A stretch of DNA of 64,000 nucleotides, taken from assembly GCA_015847255.1 (NCBI GenBank), contig JADLZK010007667.1, positions 186,001-250,000 on the forward strand, given 5' to 3'. This DNA comes from Hyparrhenia diplandra. Taxonomy: Eukaryota; Streptophyta; Magnoliopsida; Poales; Poaceae. Of the stretch, positions 21,981-34,426 are shown in pieces (position 1 is the stretch's first letter; each line of letters begins with the position of its first letter). The position numbers and the translations under genes are program-made. A model generated the notes under the pieces. That model ran no database searches. It was not told the DNA's origin and was given only the letters and a program-made list of their open reading frames with translations.

Positions 21981-22840
21981 ACTTCAAAGCTAGGATGGCT
22001 ACGTAGAAGAGAAGAGAGGGAGACACAAGGATTTATCTTGGTTCAGCTAGAATGCCCTACGCCCCGGTTGTCGGTCCACAGTTTCTTTCTTATCTTTACA
22101 CCGGGCGAGGTGCCTATGTAGGGCGCACAAGCTCCTAGGAGAGGGACGGATCCCAAGTCCTAGTACGAATACAAGATAAGTGGGAGAGGGCTAGATCCCA
22201 AGTCCCTAAAAACAACCCTATGGATGATCCTAGAGCTAACATCGGAGATGGAGATGCAAACTGGGTGGTGAGCGAGGGTTGTGGTGATGGATCACATGTC
22301 GTGGTTGCTCGTGGGGAGCTAGGTAGGCTGTGTTGCTGGTGGAGCTCCGACGAGCTTGGTGGACGGAGTGTTTCTAGGTGTGTGCGTATGTGCACATTAC
22401 AGGGACGCCGACGGTGCGTCTTGGCCACGAAGCCTCCCTTGCTCTAGAACCAGCCCTCCCCTTTTTATAGCCCAAGGGAGGGGTTGTCCCTGTTAGTGAG
22501 GCGGACAGAATGCATGGAGCAAAGTGCGCCCACGACGGCGCACAAAGAGAGATTCGCTTGAACCGTGTTCAAGGGGATTTACCCCTACCTTTGAGGTGAA
22601 GTATCTCGCACCATTAGAATCTAGAATCCGGGAACAAAGTGGTGTGGTATATTCTATTGTGGTACCCTTGTTGGAGGAATATATTCCCATACGAGTACGG
22701 TGATCGATTCCTTGTAGGGTAAGATTTTATCAAGGGTCCATCCCTTGTTGATGGAGCCATAGCCATGGACGCGGTTGTGCCGTTTTGTGTACCCTTCGCT
22801 AGAGGAGGGTTATGGCTGCCCGACGGGAGCAAGGACGATC
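21981..22840. repeat. Possible LTR-retrotransposon fragment
   Basis: The block with ACACAAGGATTTATCTTGGT and CTAGAATGCCCTACG recalls sequences common in grass LTR elements. No paired repeat, primer site or coding frame is present. The assignment is from memory and weak. Confidence 0.3.
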
Positions 22841-24534
22841 GTTGGGGACTTATTGTGTGAATGCTGCCACCTGTGGCTCAGGTGAACCGGTTTCTTTCGT
22901 GGCACGGGACATGCCCGAGGCCGCCTTGCCTCCAAGACCGGGTTTATGTCTTGTTGGTAGCTAGGCCGTCGATTAGTGGGCCCAGGCGGGCCACCTTTCA
23001 TCCGTGGGTGGGCCTTTTGCGTCTTTTTAGGGCTATTTGTGGACACCCTATTTTCACATGCCCGACAAGTAGAGAGAGAGAGAGCACATTGCATACTAGT
23101 GGCTAGATTTCCATTGATTCTAGGTGGATGCTTTTTTTTTTCCTCCAAATGCACGCAGCTCACTCCCTTTCCTCCGGAATGGAATTTTGCTTCCCTTCTC
23201 CAAACGCAGTCACAGGTTTTCTTTCAAGAGGAATGAAAACCTTCAAAGTTCCTTTGAAAAAACTGTTCCAAACTGGCCCCAAATATGACATCTGTCCTAC
23301 GATCGATATCCTTAATTCTTACTCGTACTCGCTAGTCCTTCATATTCCTAGTACACATACTAGGCTTTGCTTGGTCTCATCAGGAGTCCGGACTATGACT
23401 AGGATATGTGTCTCTTAGTGATCATCACCGGAACGTCGTAGCTAGCTTAGCATAGCCTCTCCTCGGTGTAGTAAGGGAACAACATCAATCTCGATCTAGT
23501 AGCTGGGCCATCAGCCGTCGACGCCAAACAACTAGTAGCATATTATCTTCTATATCGATCTGCTGGACTGTGGTACCTGCACGTGTCCGGCGCTCGTAGG
23601 TTTTCAAAGCCGGCTTTTCACCGAATCGTAACCTTTTTCGCAGGAATGAAGGCGGCTGGCGTCGTTGCATTGGTGAGATCGAGAAAGGCACCACCGACGC
23701 CGATGAGTGCCGGCTGGCCGGCGGTCTCATGCAAAGTGGCCGCATCCTTGTCCTATAAATGTATGTTGACTTGAGGACCAAGCAAGGACATAGTAGATTG
23801 ATGATGAATTGTTCATGTCATTGGTCCCTGCAAGCATTAGAACAATATATCACAGCAAGATCTATTTCTTTCTTCTTGTTTATCAGGTCCTCTTGCTTAT
23901 TGTATTACAGACAAAATCTCCAAGGTAATAATGGAGCTGCTTATATATGTCTCCATGACCAAGCATGAATTCGTGACTAGCACACAAAATAGCTTCATTC
24001 ATTCATTAGCTAGAATCGCACGTCCGTGCAGTGGCTTTATTTGCGTGTCAAGCTAGGGAAAGTGCTATAAAGTGATTGAGTTATATTGCTACAAATCAAT
24101 ATTTGTGACTTTAAAATATGTTCTTTGTCGAACTTTTCATATCTAGATACATAGAGGCGAATCAAGTCAAGAATATTGTTAGATTAATTTACATGATTTG
24201 CATGACCAACAGAATAAAAACAGTCAGGACTATATCGTCCATAGCGCGCTGCTCCTTATTATCAAACCATTTGTGACAATAAATCAATAATCTAGGACGA
24301 TATTCCTTTTTTTTCTTCTTCTTATTTTGGCCCTTGTATAATCGACTTTAGTTTTTTTTCTCCAAGATGAGTTAAGGTTAATGTTGATGGCTCCTTCTCG
24401 TAGAATAAATAGAGAGACATGCATTGGAACCATTGCACGAGATAGGCAACTTTGAGGTTCCAATGTGGTTAAGGCGAGCACCAGTGTGCGTGCGTGAAAA
24501 GCCTTAGTCTGATTTCTAGCAAGTATTAGTGGCA
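22841..24534. other. No gene seen
   Basis: Mixed-composition DNA. A less AT-rich block at 23570-23760 has short frames on both strands and a TATA-like CTATAAATG at its right edge, but no identifiable protein. Nothing else is supported. Confidence 0.45.
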
Positions 24535-24790
24535 TTTTTTTTTTTGTTTTTGACAACAACACATATATTATAACAGCCTATATTACATAGTAGTCCCTCG
24601 AGGAGGACCAGGTTACAAAGAGGTCCTGTGACCAAGAAAGTAGTAGACAACAACGTCGACTAAGGCACAAAGGAGAATGTTGTCATTCTACTGCAATAGT
24701 TGTACTAGAATGATGAATACCTTGAGCAGGTAGAAATAGAAAGAATTTTGTTAAAAAGGAAAAGGGCTTTCTTTCTAAAATAAGAAATAT
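24535..24790 (-). mobile_element. Possible non-LTR retrotransposon tail
   Basis: A T run at 24536-24545 is followed by GTTTTTGACAACAACACATA and a non-coding body, as in a minus-oriented LINE or SINE tail. No target duplication was identified, and the right border is a guess. Confidence 0.3.
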
Positions 24791-27001
24791 ATTAATTTGA
24801 TTAATATTAGGAAATCAAATGAGTGAGTTTATGCTTCACTAATTGAATGATAAATGACTACAAGTGAAGGAGATAGACGGTTTAAACAAAAAAAGACCCA
24901 AAATTTCAAACACGTGTCTAGAATCACAGGAAAACTACAAACAAAAATAGTGAAAATTAAGCCCATCCAAGATTGTTGTAGGGAATTAGTAATCTATGCA
25001 GCTTCAACTTCTCTTGGTCAACGAAATTTCAAAAAAGAATAGTCTACTCCTCCGTATCTCACATGGGTTTCATAATTATAGGAATTGGTTCCATAACCGG
25101 GGCGCCTAGGACGCGTACCACCCGAGATGAATTGGCCACACTAAGTGGTGGTGAAGAGCGGGTTGGCTAAGTCGAAAAAAACATGCCAACGACCAAAGGA
25201 TATTGTTTATGTTGTTCTTGGATGTGTAGCAAGCTTGAACTAGAAACCCGGTGGAGGCGAGTAGTCGATCCCACACTAGAGAAGTAGTTGTCATGTTGAA
25301 ATATGGGTCACCTGAACCTAAGGCTGTTGATGGACCTGGCAACTTGCATGTGCTGCATGATGAGGTTGATGCATTGACACGCAAACTGCATTCATGGAGA
25401 CCACGCAGACGCAGCCGGTGGCGAAGCCACAAGCAAATAAACCCTGGTGCACTGTTTAAGTATCTTACATAAATTTATTAAATTATATGGTGAAAATACA
25501 TCCGTTCAATGATAAAAAAAATTACCCTGGTGCTTGTGCACCAGGTAAGTGTAACGTGGCGTCGCCACTAGACGCAGCACAGGTGGGGTCAGGAGGACAG
25601 GCAGGGCCCGTCAACACCGCCCCAGCAGCGTGGACACGCAAATCCCCTGCATGGAATCCACGCAGCATAGGTGGGGTCCATACGGACAGAAGGGGCTCGA
25701 CAACACCGCCCAAAGTATTAGTAGCATTTGTGTATCCAAATAAATATGTTATAAAAATATATTCTACAACTGATCTAGCCTTGCTTATTTTGTAACATGA
25801 ATGTCTATACCTTTTACATAAATTTAGTCAAAATTTGGATTATTTGCCCTCGCGAAAAGTGAGAATTGCAATTCTCGTGAACAGAGTGAGAGTATTATCA
25901 TAAAGACGGCAAGTATAGTCCGGCTACTAATCCACGCGTTTTCATGACAATGATATATCCAGCACTAACAAATAAAAACCAGTAATAAGCACATACGAGT
26001 GACGTGAACAGTAGCACACTGCGCTCGAACAGTGCGTGGATACGATACGCATTGCACGCACCAGGACCAAGCACAGCAAAAGTCAAGTTGAAGGTGTGGT
26101 GGATGTGGCGATGGGGCGACGCATACACACACGCATGGATCGCGCGGGCACCCGCAAACGCAGCTGTGGCATCGTGCACGCACGCACGCGCACAAGGACG
26201 GTGAGAGGATCCAGGCCCACGGCATCTTTTTTTTCCGGAACGTGACGCGTACGGAGTGCCGCGGAATCGGGTCGGGGTGGGATTGCGGTGGTGGTGATTC
26301 CACCTCCGTCCTCCCTTCATTTTCGCACATTGGCATCCAAATACTACATGAACCACAAGCTCTGTATAGCGTGTACCAACGACAAGGGGGTCCCACATGG
26401 TACGGATGCATATGGTCTCCAAGCCACGTGACGGATGGTGGGTGCGCGCGCGCGCGGCGGTGCGCGTGCGCGCGGGCGCGGCACGCGAATCCGTGTCCGT
26501 CCGCGGTCCGCATGTCGAGCCGTCGCCGTCGACGACTCTTCGTCCCACGCCGGGGCCGCCGGGCCGATGAGGATGAGATGAGACCAAGCGGGATCGCCAT
26601 CACGTGAGCTGGCGGCAGCACAGCCGATCGGCGGCGACTCCATCCGCTTTCGCGCGCATGCGTGTGCACAGCCCAAACCGCGTGGGACACAGTAGCGCCC
26701 GCCTGCCATTGTTGGCCTGTTGGGTTTGGGGTCCAGTAGCAGCGCATGCGTTGTCTCCCTCATGGGTTTATTTGCAGCCAAACAAATGCGACACAAGGTT
26801 TTAAAACGACATTATTACAAGATAGCCAAGTTTGATTCATCATGATCCGGATGTGGGTTTTGGGTTTCTTCATATTGCTGCTGCTTGTGTTTGTGGTGGT
26901 CAAGATCTACTAGGTCCCACTCCAACGCGTCAATGTGCAAGAAACTAAAATACTAAATGTGCTACTTTATTCCTATCCTCCTGATTTAATTATTTATTAT
27001 A
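24791..27001. other. No gene seen
   Basis: The left half is AT-rich. The block 26000-26800 is GC-rich with long overlapping open frames on both strands, which is expected at this composition. None shows a motif or codon pattern of a real gene. CCCTGGTGC and GTGGCGAAGCCAC-type blocks near 25400-25570 look transposon-derived. Confidence 0.45.
26441..26477. other. Alternating CG tract
   Basis: A run of alternating G and C with few breaks, of the kind that can adopt Z-DNA under supercoiling. Its function, if any, is unknown. Confidence 0.4.
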
Positions 27002-27003
27002 TA

Positions 27004-27257
27004 CTCCCTCCATATTGAAAAAGGAAGACGTTTTGGAAAACGTTTTGGGTCAAACATTGGAAACATAAATCATGAATAACTTTTAAATCGTTAACTTTTT
27101 GAAAATCATCAATAGGTTTGTCTTGAAAAATACTTTCATAAAAGTATACATATATAATTTTTAGTAAATATTTTTTTATAGAAAAGAGAAGTCAAAGTTG
27201 TGTTTTGGAGACCGTGTGCCGCCGCCTAAACGTCTTTCTTTTCAAGTATGGAGAGAG
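27004..27257. mobile_element. Stowaway-type MITE, shared family, copy 3
   Basis: Ends CTCCCTCCATATTG and AAGTATGGAGAGAG, TA on both sides. It shares ATAAATCATGAATAACTTTT and ATACATATATAATTTTT with the copy at 9362 in the same orientation. Confidence 0.82.
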
Positions 27258-28187
27258 TATCTATATACATAGTAATAAATAACTTTGGCCATCCTAAAAG
27301 GTTGTTTAGTTTTATATTTTCTAGACACAACCTTTATCATATATATTAGTACATAAAGCTTTCAGCGTGTGACGAATGGCACGCAACGTCAAGCACGACA
27401 TGTACATTCGGTCAACCTCGAGCATCTCAAGTTTAACCAAGTTATAAGAAGAATTACAGATATTTGTGACATTAAATAGGTATGCTATGAAAATATAATT
27501 AACGATGAATCTAATGTACTTAGTTGACATCCTAAAAGTTATTATCTTAATTACCGTATAAATTTAATCAAACTTGAAATGTTTTGATTTTTCAAGATTC
27601 TTGGAATCACTTACAATTTGAGATGGAGAGAGTGTATCTTTATTATATATATTCTGGATCAGAACTAGCCACAAGGTATACTTAGAGCGTGTCTGTCACT
27701 CAGACTGAGTCACTCGGTCAAAGCGTGTGGTACCAACACTCGGTGCATGCAGAGCGTGTGGTACCAACACTAATTTAATTTTACCGAACAAAGCGTCAAA
27801 GCCTCCCCATTGCTGTTCACGCACTTTCCTAAAAGTTGGCATGATGGTGTTCATGCATGTGCAGAGCCGAGGATTACACGTTACTACGTACATTGGAAAA
27901 TAAAAAAGGCTGGGACGACTGACTAGCTGTGCAGGTTAGCGTGACGAAGGGGTTCTCAGTTAGCAAAAGCTTTTCTTGATGCAACTAGAGGAGCATGCAT
28001 GCATGATGAATGATTCAGTCAAAGATCGTGATCAAAGGCCTTCTTTTCTTTGCCAATGCAAGTACGTACTCCTATGTAGGAGCATCCTTGTACAACCATA
28101 CATAAATCTAGCTAGGGACGGCGTCACAGTCTATCAATCTATCTATAATAGTGAAGCGAAAGCAACTACTAGGAGGACGTACGCATA
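27258..28187. other. No gene seen
   Basis: AT-rich DNA. GAGCGTGTGGTACCAACACT and a close copy of it lie near 27719 and 27751. No gene is recognised. Confidence 0.5.
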
Positions 28188-28538
28188 AACTATTGTGGCA
28201 ACTTAACTGGGGGAATAATTGTGGGTGCAGGGAGATGTGAGAGGCAAGCTCTGCTGGCTCGCTGCTGGACATAGGATCGTCATCTTGATTACACTACTAG
28301 TAATAATATAGTAAGAATAACTTAAGGTCATCGAGTACTTTACAACGTCGTGGTCAGTGTGCAATGCATGCCAAGGGTTGGTGCTACAAAATCATACGGC
28401 AACTTGCCCTGCTTGGCTCGGTTAGTTTTTTATACCAACCGAAAGCCGATACCATGCGCGCCATGCAGATGCAGCACATCGAGATTACTATTTTATTCTA
28501 TATTCTATTCAAGCATTTGCATATACCATGTTAAAATT

Positions 28539-28824
28539 GGCTTGTGGTCCAATAGTAGAATGGTCCAGTGGGACTATACCCATCAGGGTTTAAATCCTGG
28601 TGCTCGCACCTTTTTCTGAGATTTTTTCAAGATTTAGCGGCGTTGTGCATTCAGTGGTAAACGACATTCCCGTCGACGACTAGACGCCAATGGTGACTTC
28701 GAGAATCTCCAGATCTGTCGGTTGCTCAGTCCTTCGAAGGTGCTCATAGGGGTAGGGTTTACGTACGTGTATTCGTAGGGGTGAGTGTCCGTGCGTGTTA
28801 TGATTGTCTGTGTTGTACTGTGTA
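28539..28824 (+). mobile_element. tRNA-derived SINE
   Basis: The head GGCTTGTGGTCCAATAGTAG is followed by a B-box-like GGTTTAAATCC and GGTGCTCGCACC. A body with GATCTGTCGGTTGCTC follows, then the tail GTCTGTGTTGTACTGTGT. The paired copy at 47400-47819 has the same parts in the same order. It resembles the grass Au SINE family from memory. It is absent from copy B of the duplication, so it was inserted here after the duplication. Confidence 0.7.
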
Positions 28825-29232
28825 ATACTACGCGCGCCATATATATGTCACGCATATGAACAGCAAAATGGTAATACTTCAATCTTCAATCAAGTAAATG
28901 AAACAACACTGCGTTCATCGAACATAAAAATGTATGTGTGGGGCAAAAAATTGGAGGTCACAGACACTGGGCCTTTGCAAAAATGGTAAGAAACCACGAC
29001 AGCCAAATCAAACAATCTTTCCATGAATAGGAGTTTTACAGCCCAGCCCAGCCCACTTCACTTCAGCATGGGCCTAACGAATTCTTGAGCAGCCTTTCCA
29101 AAGACATGTCAGCCAATACATACAGGTATATATGTATCATCTATGTAAATCCTGTGTTTCTATGAGTCTGATGTGAGAGAACCTCGTTAGGAAAAAACGA
29201 AATCGTATATCATGCGGAAGAAGCAATAGAAG

Positions 29233-29517
29233 TCAGCAGCCCACCAATGGACTGCTATTCACACAGTTCATTGTGATGCAGCGAGCAGGAAGCGGCTCAC
29301 TGGCCATGAGAAGCTCATCAAGCAAACCGGTGAAAACCACGGAATCAGTCTCCTTTGGAATGAACTTGAGGAGCGCCGAAGGGACCAGGTCCTCCTCTGG
29401 CAGGGTACGTGCCCGCTCTCCGGGGTTTGGAAAATGTGGCACCACACATCGCTTAGGAATGGCCGGAGAGATAAGTTCGAATTCCAAACTTGGTTGCTTC
29501 AGAGCAGATGTTACGAA
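29233..29517 (-). pseudogene. Orphan UBX exon, duplicated from PUX2
   Basis: The frame reads FVTSALKQPSLEFELIS and onward through FIPKETDSVVFTGLLDELL, closely matching exon 3 of PUX2 at 42724-42969. The splice acceptor CAG before it is kept. No exons 1 or 2 occur upstream in this copy, so there is no promoter or start. A 4-base insertion near the end shifts the frame and adds about 14 codons before the stop at 29233. It is a pseudo-exon, though its age looks low. Confidence 0.85.
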
Positions 29518-31411
29518 CTGCAATTAGAAAAAAAAGCAGCACGTTAGTCGGCAGCTACAAACCAGAACTGACATAGATAGATTATACTGCAAGATAATTG
29601 GCATAAACATCAAATGAAACAACCTTCATTGGTAAAGGTCACAGATTAACAATAATGAACAACTGCAAGACTCAGTACAGATAAGCTAACATACAATGAC
29701 TGTAAGTCTGCAACACTGTCCATCCTACGAAGCCATGCAATGAATAAGATACAACTTCAAATATTAACAGATATTTTCGACCAGAAATAATGAACGAATG
29801 CACGAACAAGATACAAGTTTAAAAGGATAATTTCAAGTAGAAAAAGGAGGTCACAGCATAAATGATGTACAGGAACGGCTACAGTACTTATTAACTTATT
29901 ATTTACAAAAATAAGCTAGCGTAGATGACATATCAGATTCATAAAGTATATTAGCTACATATACAGATATATCATGTCGACATAGCAATGGTATTGTACT
30001 CTAGCTTCCCATCCAGCACTCTATAACTTCATTAGGGGTGATAGATGAATATCCCAGTGTCACTGAAAGACCAGCACCACCTGAGATAGTCAACCACTGT
30101 ACCCACAAAGACCAAACAATAAATAATATGCACTGCCATGAAGACCACTGTTACAGGCTACAAAGCCCAAACAAACAGGCTATGCTGATGGATCCCTGTG
30201 TCAGCAACTAAAGTTGACAGAATATACTACACAAATCCAACCCAAAAACATCCTGCCTTACCCCGGCAGATTCACAAATTCACTTTGGTTTTGTTCACCC
30301 GGTAACCAACGCAAACCCGCTTTAAAATATGCACTAACATCTAAAAATCAAATTGGTTTTAACTAACCGCCGCCCCATGACATATGTTCCTATCTACCCA
30401 AACTCCACCTCCTCTGCAGCCAACGCCGCCCTCTCTCGTCACGGAGACCATCGCTCACCCGTCAATGCAGCAGCACGTAAAACTTTCGATGATATCATCT
30501 CTTGTTGATGAAACCCGCGCGGAGATTATTATATTATGTAAACTTGAATTCCGATGGTAACGAGTAAGGTCCTATTTATTGAAGCCAGGTGGCCATCGTT
30601 TTTTGAACTGTAGTTTTTAACCGCCAGGAATGTAAAGAAAAGAAATATTCATAACGATGACATGGTGTATCTTGATCGGCTGCAGAGCGCATGGAATTAT
30701 TTATTGACTGGGGCCTTGGTAGTATAGGTCCTGGTATCTTCTTCATTCTCCATGGTTTACGACAAGAAGGATTTCGCCGATGACCTGTATGAATAGTGAT
30801 GATATTGTAGATGTTAGATATTATACTTGATTGAATACTTGAACGCGTTATTTTGGTGATAATAATTTTTAAAGTACCTCTCAATGAGCGTGGCGTTGTT
30901 TTGCTAAAGGCGTACAATCGTACATCCCCATTGTTTATGGTTCACGAGCAGGCTGGCGGAGACGTTCCTTTAGGCCAGTTCGATGCATTGGCGCGTTTTA
31001 TTTTGAGTTCTTGGCGAGGTCCAGTTCGAGGCCAACGAGGTTCAGTAATCAAACACTCGCGCCGCGGAGATGCAGTGTTTCACATGTAACGACGTCGTAA
31101 ACGCCCAGGTGCAAGATGGCCTTAAGAAATATATCACGGAACGAATTTGAAAATAGATCGCCACCATGGCAGAAATGAGAACCTAATGATTTAAGGGCTG
31201 TTAAAACTTATCAATACGGAGGATATATTGTCCGCACAGGTTTCTTTGGAGAGTGCACGGCTCACTTTCAAATCGCCATCGATCCGTGTGTGCTCTTTTT
31301 AATTTAGCCACCTCTACAACATCTTAGTTTTTTGAATCTAAAAAATATTTGCTGATCCTAATGACAGTTCAACACGGATCATTGAAAGTGTTTAAGTTCT
31401 CACCTTTTCAG

Positions 31412-31507
31412 GTTTGAAACTCATCTTGTTCCAAGGTGTTGCCTTGTTTTTTCAGGGGCTTCACCTCCTGACCCTTGCTGAGTATATATCTCAAGTACAA
31501 AAGCGAG
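31412..31507 (+). pseudogene. Two exon-like fragments of an unknown gene
   Basis: TTTTCAG precedes a 23-nt exon-like piece ending CCAAG before GTGTTGCC. A second TTTTTTCAG precedes a piece that reads GLHLLTLAEYISQVQKR and ends before GTTAGAAT. The splice-like borders suggest a copied spliced gene. I do not recognise the protein. Confidence 0.4.
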
Positions 31508-32348
31508 GTTAGAATAAGTCCATTGGCATGATGGTGTCAATGCTAAGGTGAAAAGGTTTTCCAGATGCTCATTTATTTTTGTTCCTATGATCCTATGTGT
31601 GCTTTACCAGGGTACATGAATGACATTTTCTTTTTATCACAGAATTTCAAGATCATTTTGAAAGGATGAATGATAAAGTTCCGCCTTCTGCCACGCGCGG
31701 GACCCCATCACCCTCTTGCCACTCGGCGTCAAAATCCAGGTATACAACCACATCTGTTGCCGCCTGTTGCCACCAGATGCCGCACGTGCCTAGGTGTGAT
31801 TTCTTTTTGGTCACCTTGATTCAAAATGTTGCTATTGTGGAAAAGATCAATCACAATTTCTGCTTTCCATCTTTAACTGCACAAAATCAAAGGGAAAAAG
31901 AAATTTCATGGGCCAACAACAACGTTCTGCTATATTTAGTTCATGCATTTGGGCCATATTTTTGGGTGTGTGTTTTTTTTCATTTCAGAGGTTTATTAAT
32001 GTTGTCAGATGAATTTAATTATCAAAACTGTGTCGTCTTTGCCTTCTCTCAAAAGTCTCAAATCTATTTTTTGTCAATTACATGAATTAGTAGTTTCCAA
32101 TTGGCATGCACTCTATATCATGTATGGGTAGTTTCAATTGTAATATACAATTTTGTTTAATTATCAGTCTGAAGACAAAAAAAATAAAATAATTTTAGTA
32201 GTTCTCAAGATGACAGAAGCTATGAAAAATTACAATTGCTGCATATGATTAAAGTAAGCAAATTTCAGATAATGTTTTTCCTCATCGAGCATTAGTAAAA
32301 CGTTAGGAATATGTTTTTGGTAAACAAAGAACTTTTGTGTTGCTTCAG

Positions 32349-32570
32349 ATTTGGAAAAAGCAGAACTCAAATCACCTTATATCCTCATCATGCAGTGGTT
32401 AATCGGAGCAGCTTTTTGTACATTGTAAAAGTCTAAATGGAAAAGGTGATGCAGAACTCCATGAGATGCTTGAAACACTATTCATGGAGGTAACCGGAAA
32501 TATATCTTTTCTGGATAAAAAGTTGGCTTTAGATTTCAGGGATTTCATCCATGACACTTTGTTTTCTTGA
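32349..32570 (+). pseudogene. Exon-like fragment ending in a stop, unknown protein
   Basis: After TGCTTCAG the frame gives FGKSRTQITLYPHHAVV, then stops at 32432. The next frame continues directly as SLNGKGDAELHEMLETLF, then FLDKKLALDFRDF, up to TGA at 32568-32570. One extra A in the run at 32427-32430 would join both into one frame. The source protein is not recognised. Confidence 0.4.
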
Positions 32571-33823
32571 GTAGGTAGGAAAAGTCGTATCCTGTTGATG
32601 ATGTTGACCCAGAAAACGGAATTGTTGAGCACGACGCCGGAGATGACATGAAGAACAAAGGAATGAAAGAAATCGACGCTGCGCTCGGCGTTGCGGCGGA
32701 AAAAAGGGCCGCTGCGACGGAGCAGATTCGATGGAGGTGACGCATATATAAATTCGAAACGTCGTCGATGTGCGGAAGTTGTTCTGCTTAGATGCGGCGG
32801 CGTAATAACTATACCGTAGATGTTGGAGTTGCATTAGCAAGGAAGGCATGCATAAAGGTGAGGCCAATGATTGGTGAGGTGGAGCATTCACCAAGCCATG
32901 GATTGATAAAGAGAACCTAGGTACTATCCAATTCCCGGAAGGCGCCTTTCCCAAATTATGGTGTTGGGATATCCGTGTCCATCGCGACGAAGGGGATTTC
33001 ATTGTCGATATATCTTAACAAGAAGATGTTATGCGTGAATGCTCAATCCAGGTCGTCCGCCCAACACTATGGAACTCCACCGACTCGTTTAAAAGCCCGT
33101 ATGGCTTTGGGATCACTATAATAGTATGATTTCCGATCGACGGGAAGAAAGGCGGGCCAAAGGCTATACTCGCCGGCACCGGGAGGCGCACGGAGGATTG
33201 AAACTATCTTGGCGGCGGAAGCGGAACAACACCCTTCACCCAGATTCTCCCCGCCATGGAGAACCCTTTATTTAGTCCGTCCCGAAGGTTAAGCGCGGGA
33301 AGATATGCGACAATTGGAGGTTAATCGCGATACGGCTTCAGTTGGATGTTTTCTTGCCTTCGGCGGCTCTTGAGAAATTGAGCTGTTATTTTTTTGTGAC
33401 ATCCTTCACCGATACACCATGTCCGCCACCGCTGGACGCGACAGGGACCCGGCGACATAACCGATGGATGTGGGATTATAAAGGCAACGATTTCGAAACT
33501 GCATAAGAGAACGTACTTGCTGCTTTAATTTTGAGAACTGATGTATTGGATGATGGAGGCGAGGAGTCGAGAAAAGATCTACTGCATATGTCCATCATAA
33601 TTTGTGTTAAATTACAAGAGGCGTAACTGACGTGTTCCAAACGCCGGAGAGGTGGGTGTTAGGTTATATTGAACGACGGCGCGCATGAGCTCAAAGGGAG
33701 ATGTAGGGTTTTTACGACGCCGACAACACACGGGAATAATTTGTATTTTCAACATGCCCCGAGCCCGTCACGGGATTAACTAGTAGCCCACACAAATCCA
33801 GGACGCGCATCAACGTAGATTTG

Positions 33824-34106
33824 TTCCCTCGGTTCCAAATTTTCTTTGGTTTTGGTTAAGTCAAAATTATCCAACTTTAAAAATATGCACTAACATCTAA
33901 AACATCAAATTAGTTTTACTAAATTATTATCCATGACATATGTTCTATCTATCAAATACACGGGAGAGCCATGGAATAAGTTGATAATGCATTTATTTAT
34001 TTGCACTAATAGATGTTAATATATTTTTTCCAAAATCTTGGTCAAAGTTAAAGTAATTTGACTTAGGATAAACCCTAAGTGAACTACAATTTGGAATGGA
34101 GGGGAT
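33824..34106. mobile_element. MITE shared by both duplication copies
   Basis: The left end GTTCCCTCGGTTCCAAAT and right end TTTGGAATGGAGGGGA are inverted. Inner blocks such as ACATCTAAAACATCAAATTA match 43666-43948. The right flank TTAACTCGATGAATCTG is also shared, so the MITE was there before the duplication. A decayed copy of its left 120 bp lies at 30275-30400, on the other side of the Helitron-like insertion. Confidence 0.75.
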
Positions 34107-34426
34107 ATTAACTCGATGAATCTGCTTCGTATCCTAAGTAAATAACAGTAATTTAGAAACTGCATATTCATTACCATTATTGAGACCTAAACCGTGCATG
34201 TCTGTTGAAAGTCTTCGTACCTTCGGGAGCCAAACCAATATCCTTCGCAATTTCCAACTTTTTTCCTGGCATAATCCAAATAATACTTCGGTTTTCGACC
34301 CTAAAGATAAAATTCAGCATCCGCTTTAGCAAACTAAAGCCAATTTCCAGAGAACATTAAAAACCATAAATTTTAACTAGTAAAATCCTATAGCTAAATA
34401 CATTTCTTGCTATGGAAATAAATCAA

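Larger units (their letters stand above)
28188..30400. repeat. Segmental duplication, copy A
   Basis: From ACTATTGTGGCAACT onward this region aligns in direct orientation with 40889-43950. It includes CATCTTGATTACACTACTA, ATGCAGCACATCGAGATTAC, the UBX exon and the intron behind it. Differences are a SINE present only here (28539-28824), a LINE-like insertion present only in copy B, small indels, and a 3.4-kb insertion at the right end. After that insertion the match resumes at 33824-34125, up to TTAACTCGATGAATCTG. Confidence 0.88.
30401..33783 (+). mobile_element. Helitron-like insertion with exon-like fragments
   Basis: The right end reads GAGCCCGTCACGGGATTAACTAG followed by T: a short GC hairpin, a spacer, then CTAG, as in rice Helitron 3' ends inserted between A and T. 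The left end could not be fixed. Copy B of the duplication lacks the whole segment. Spliced-gene-like pieces on the plus strand (31412-31434, 31456-31507, 32349-32570) suit gene capture, a known Helitron habit. No Rep or helicase domain is visible, so it would be non-autonomous. Confidence 0.5.

Noticed and set aside
25898..26796. Long minus-strand frames of 229 and 260 codons
   Set aside because: They overlap in different frames in a GC-rich block and contain Cys/His/Arg-rich sequence without any motif.
28539..28612. Possible tRNA gene
   Set aside because: It has A- and B-box-like parts, but it continues into a body and tail shared with 47400-47819, so it is a SINE head. It would not fold as a full tRNA.
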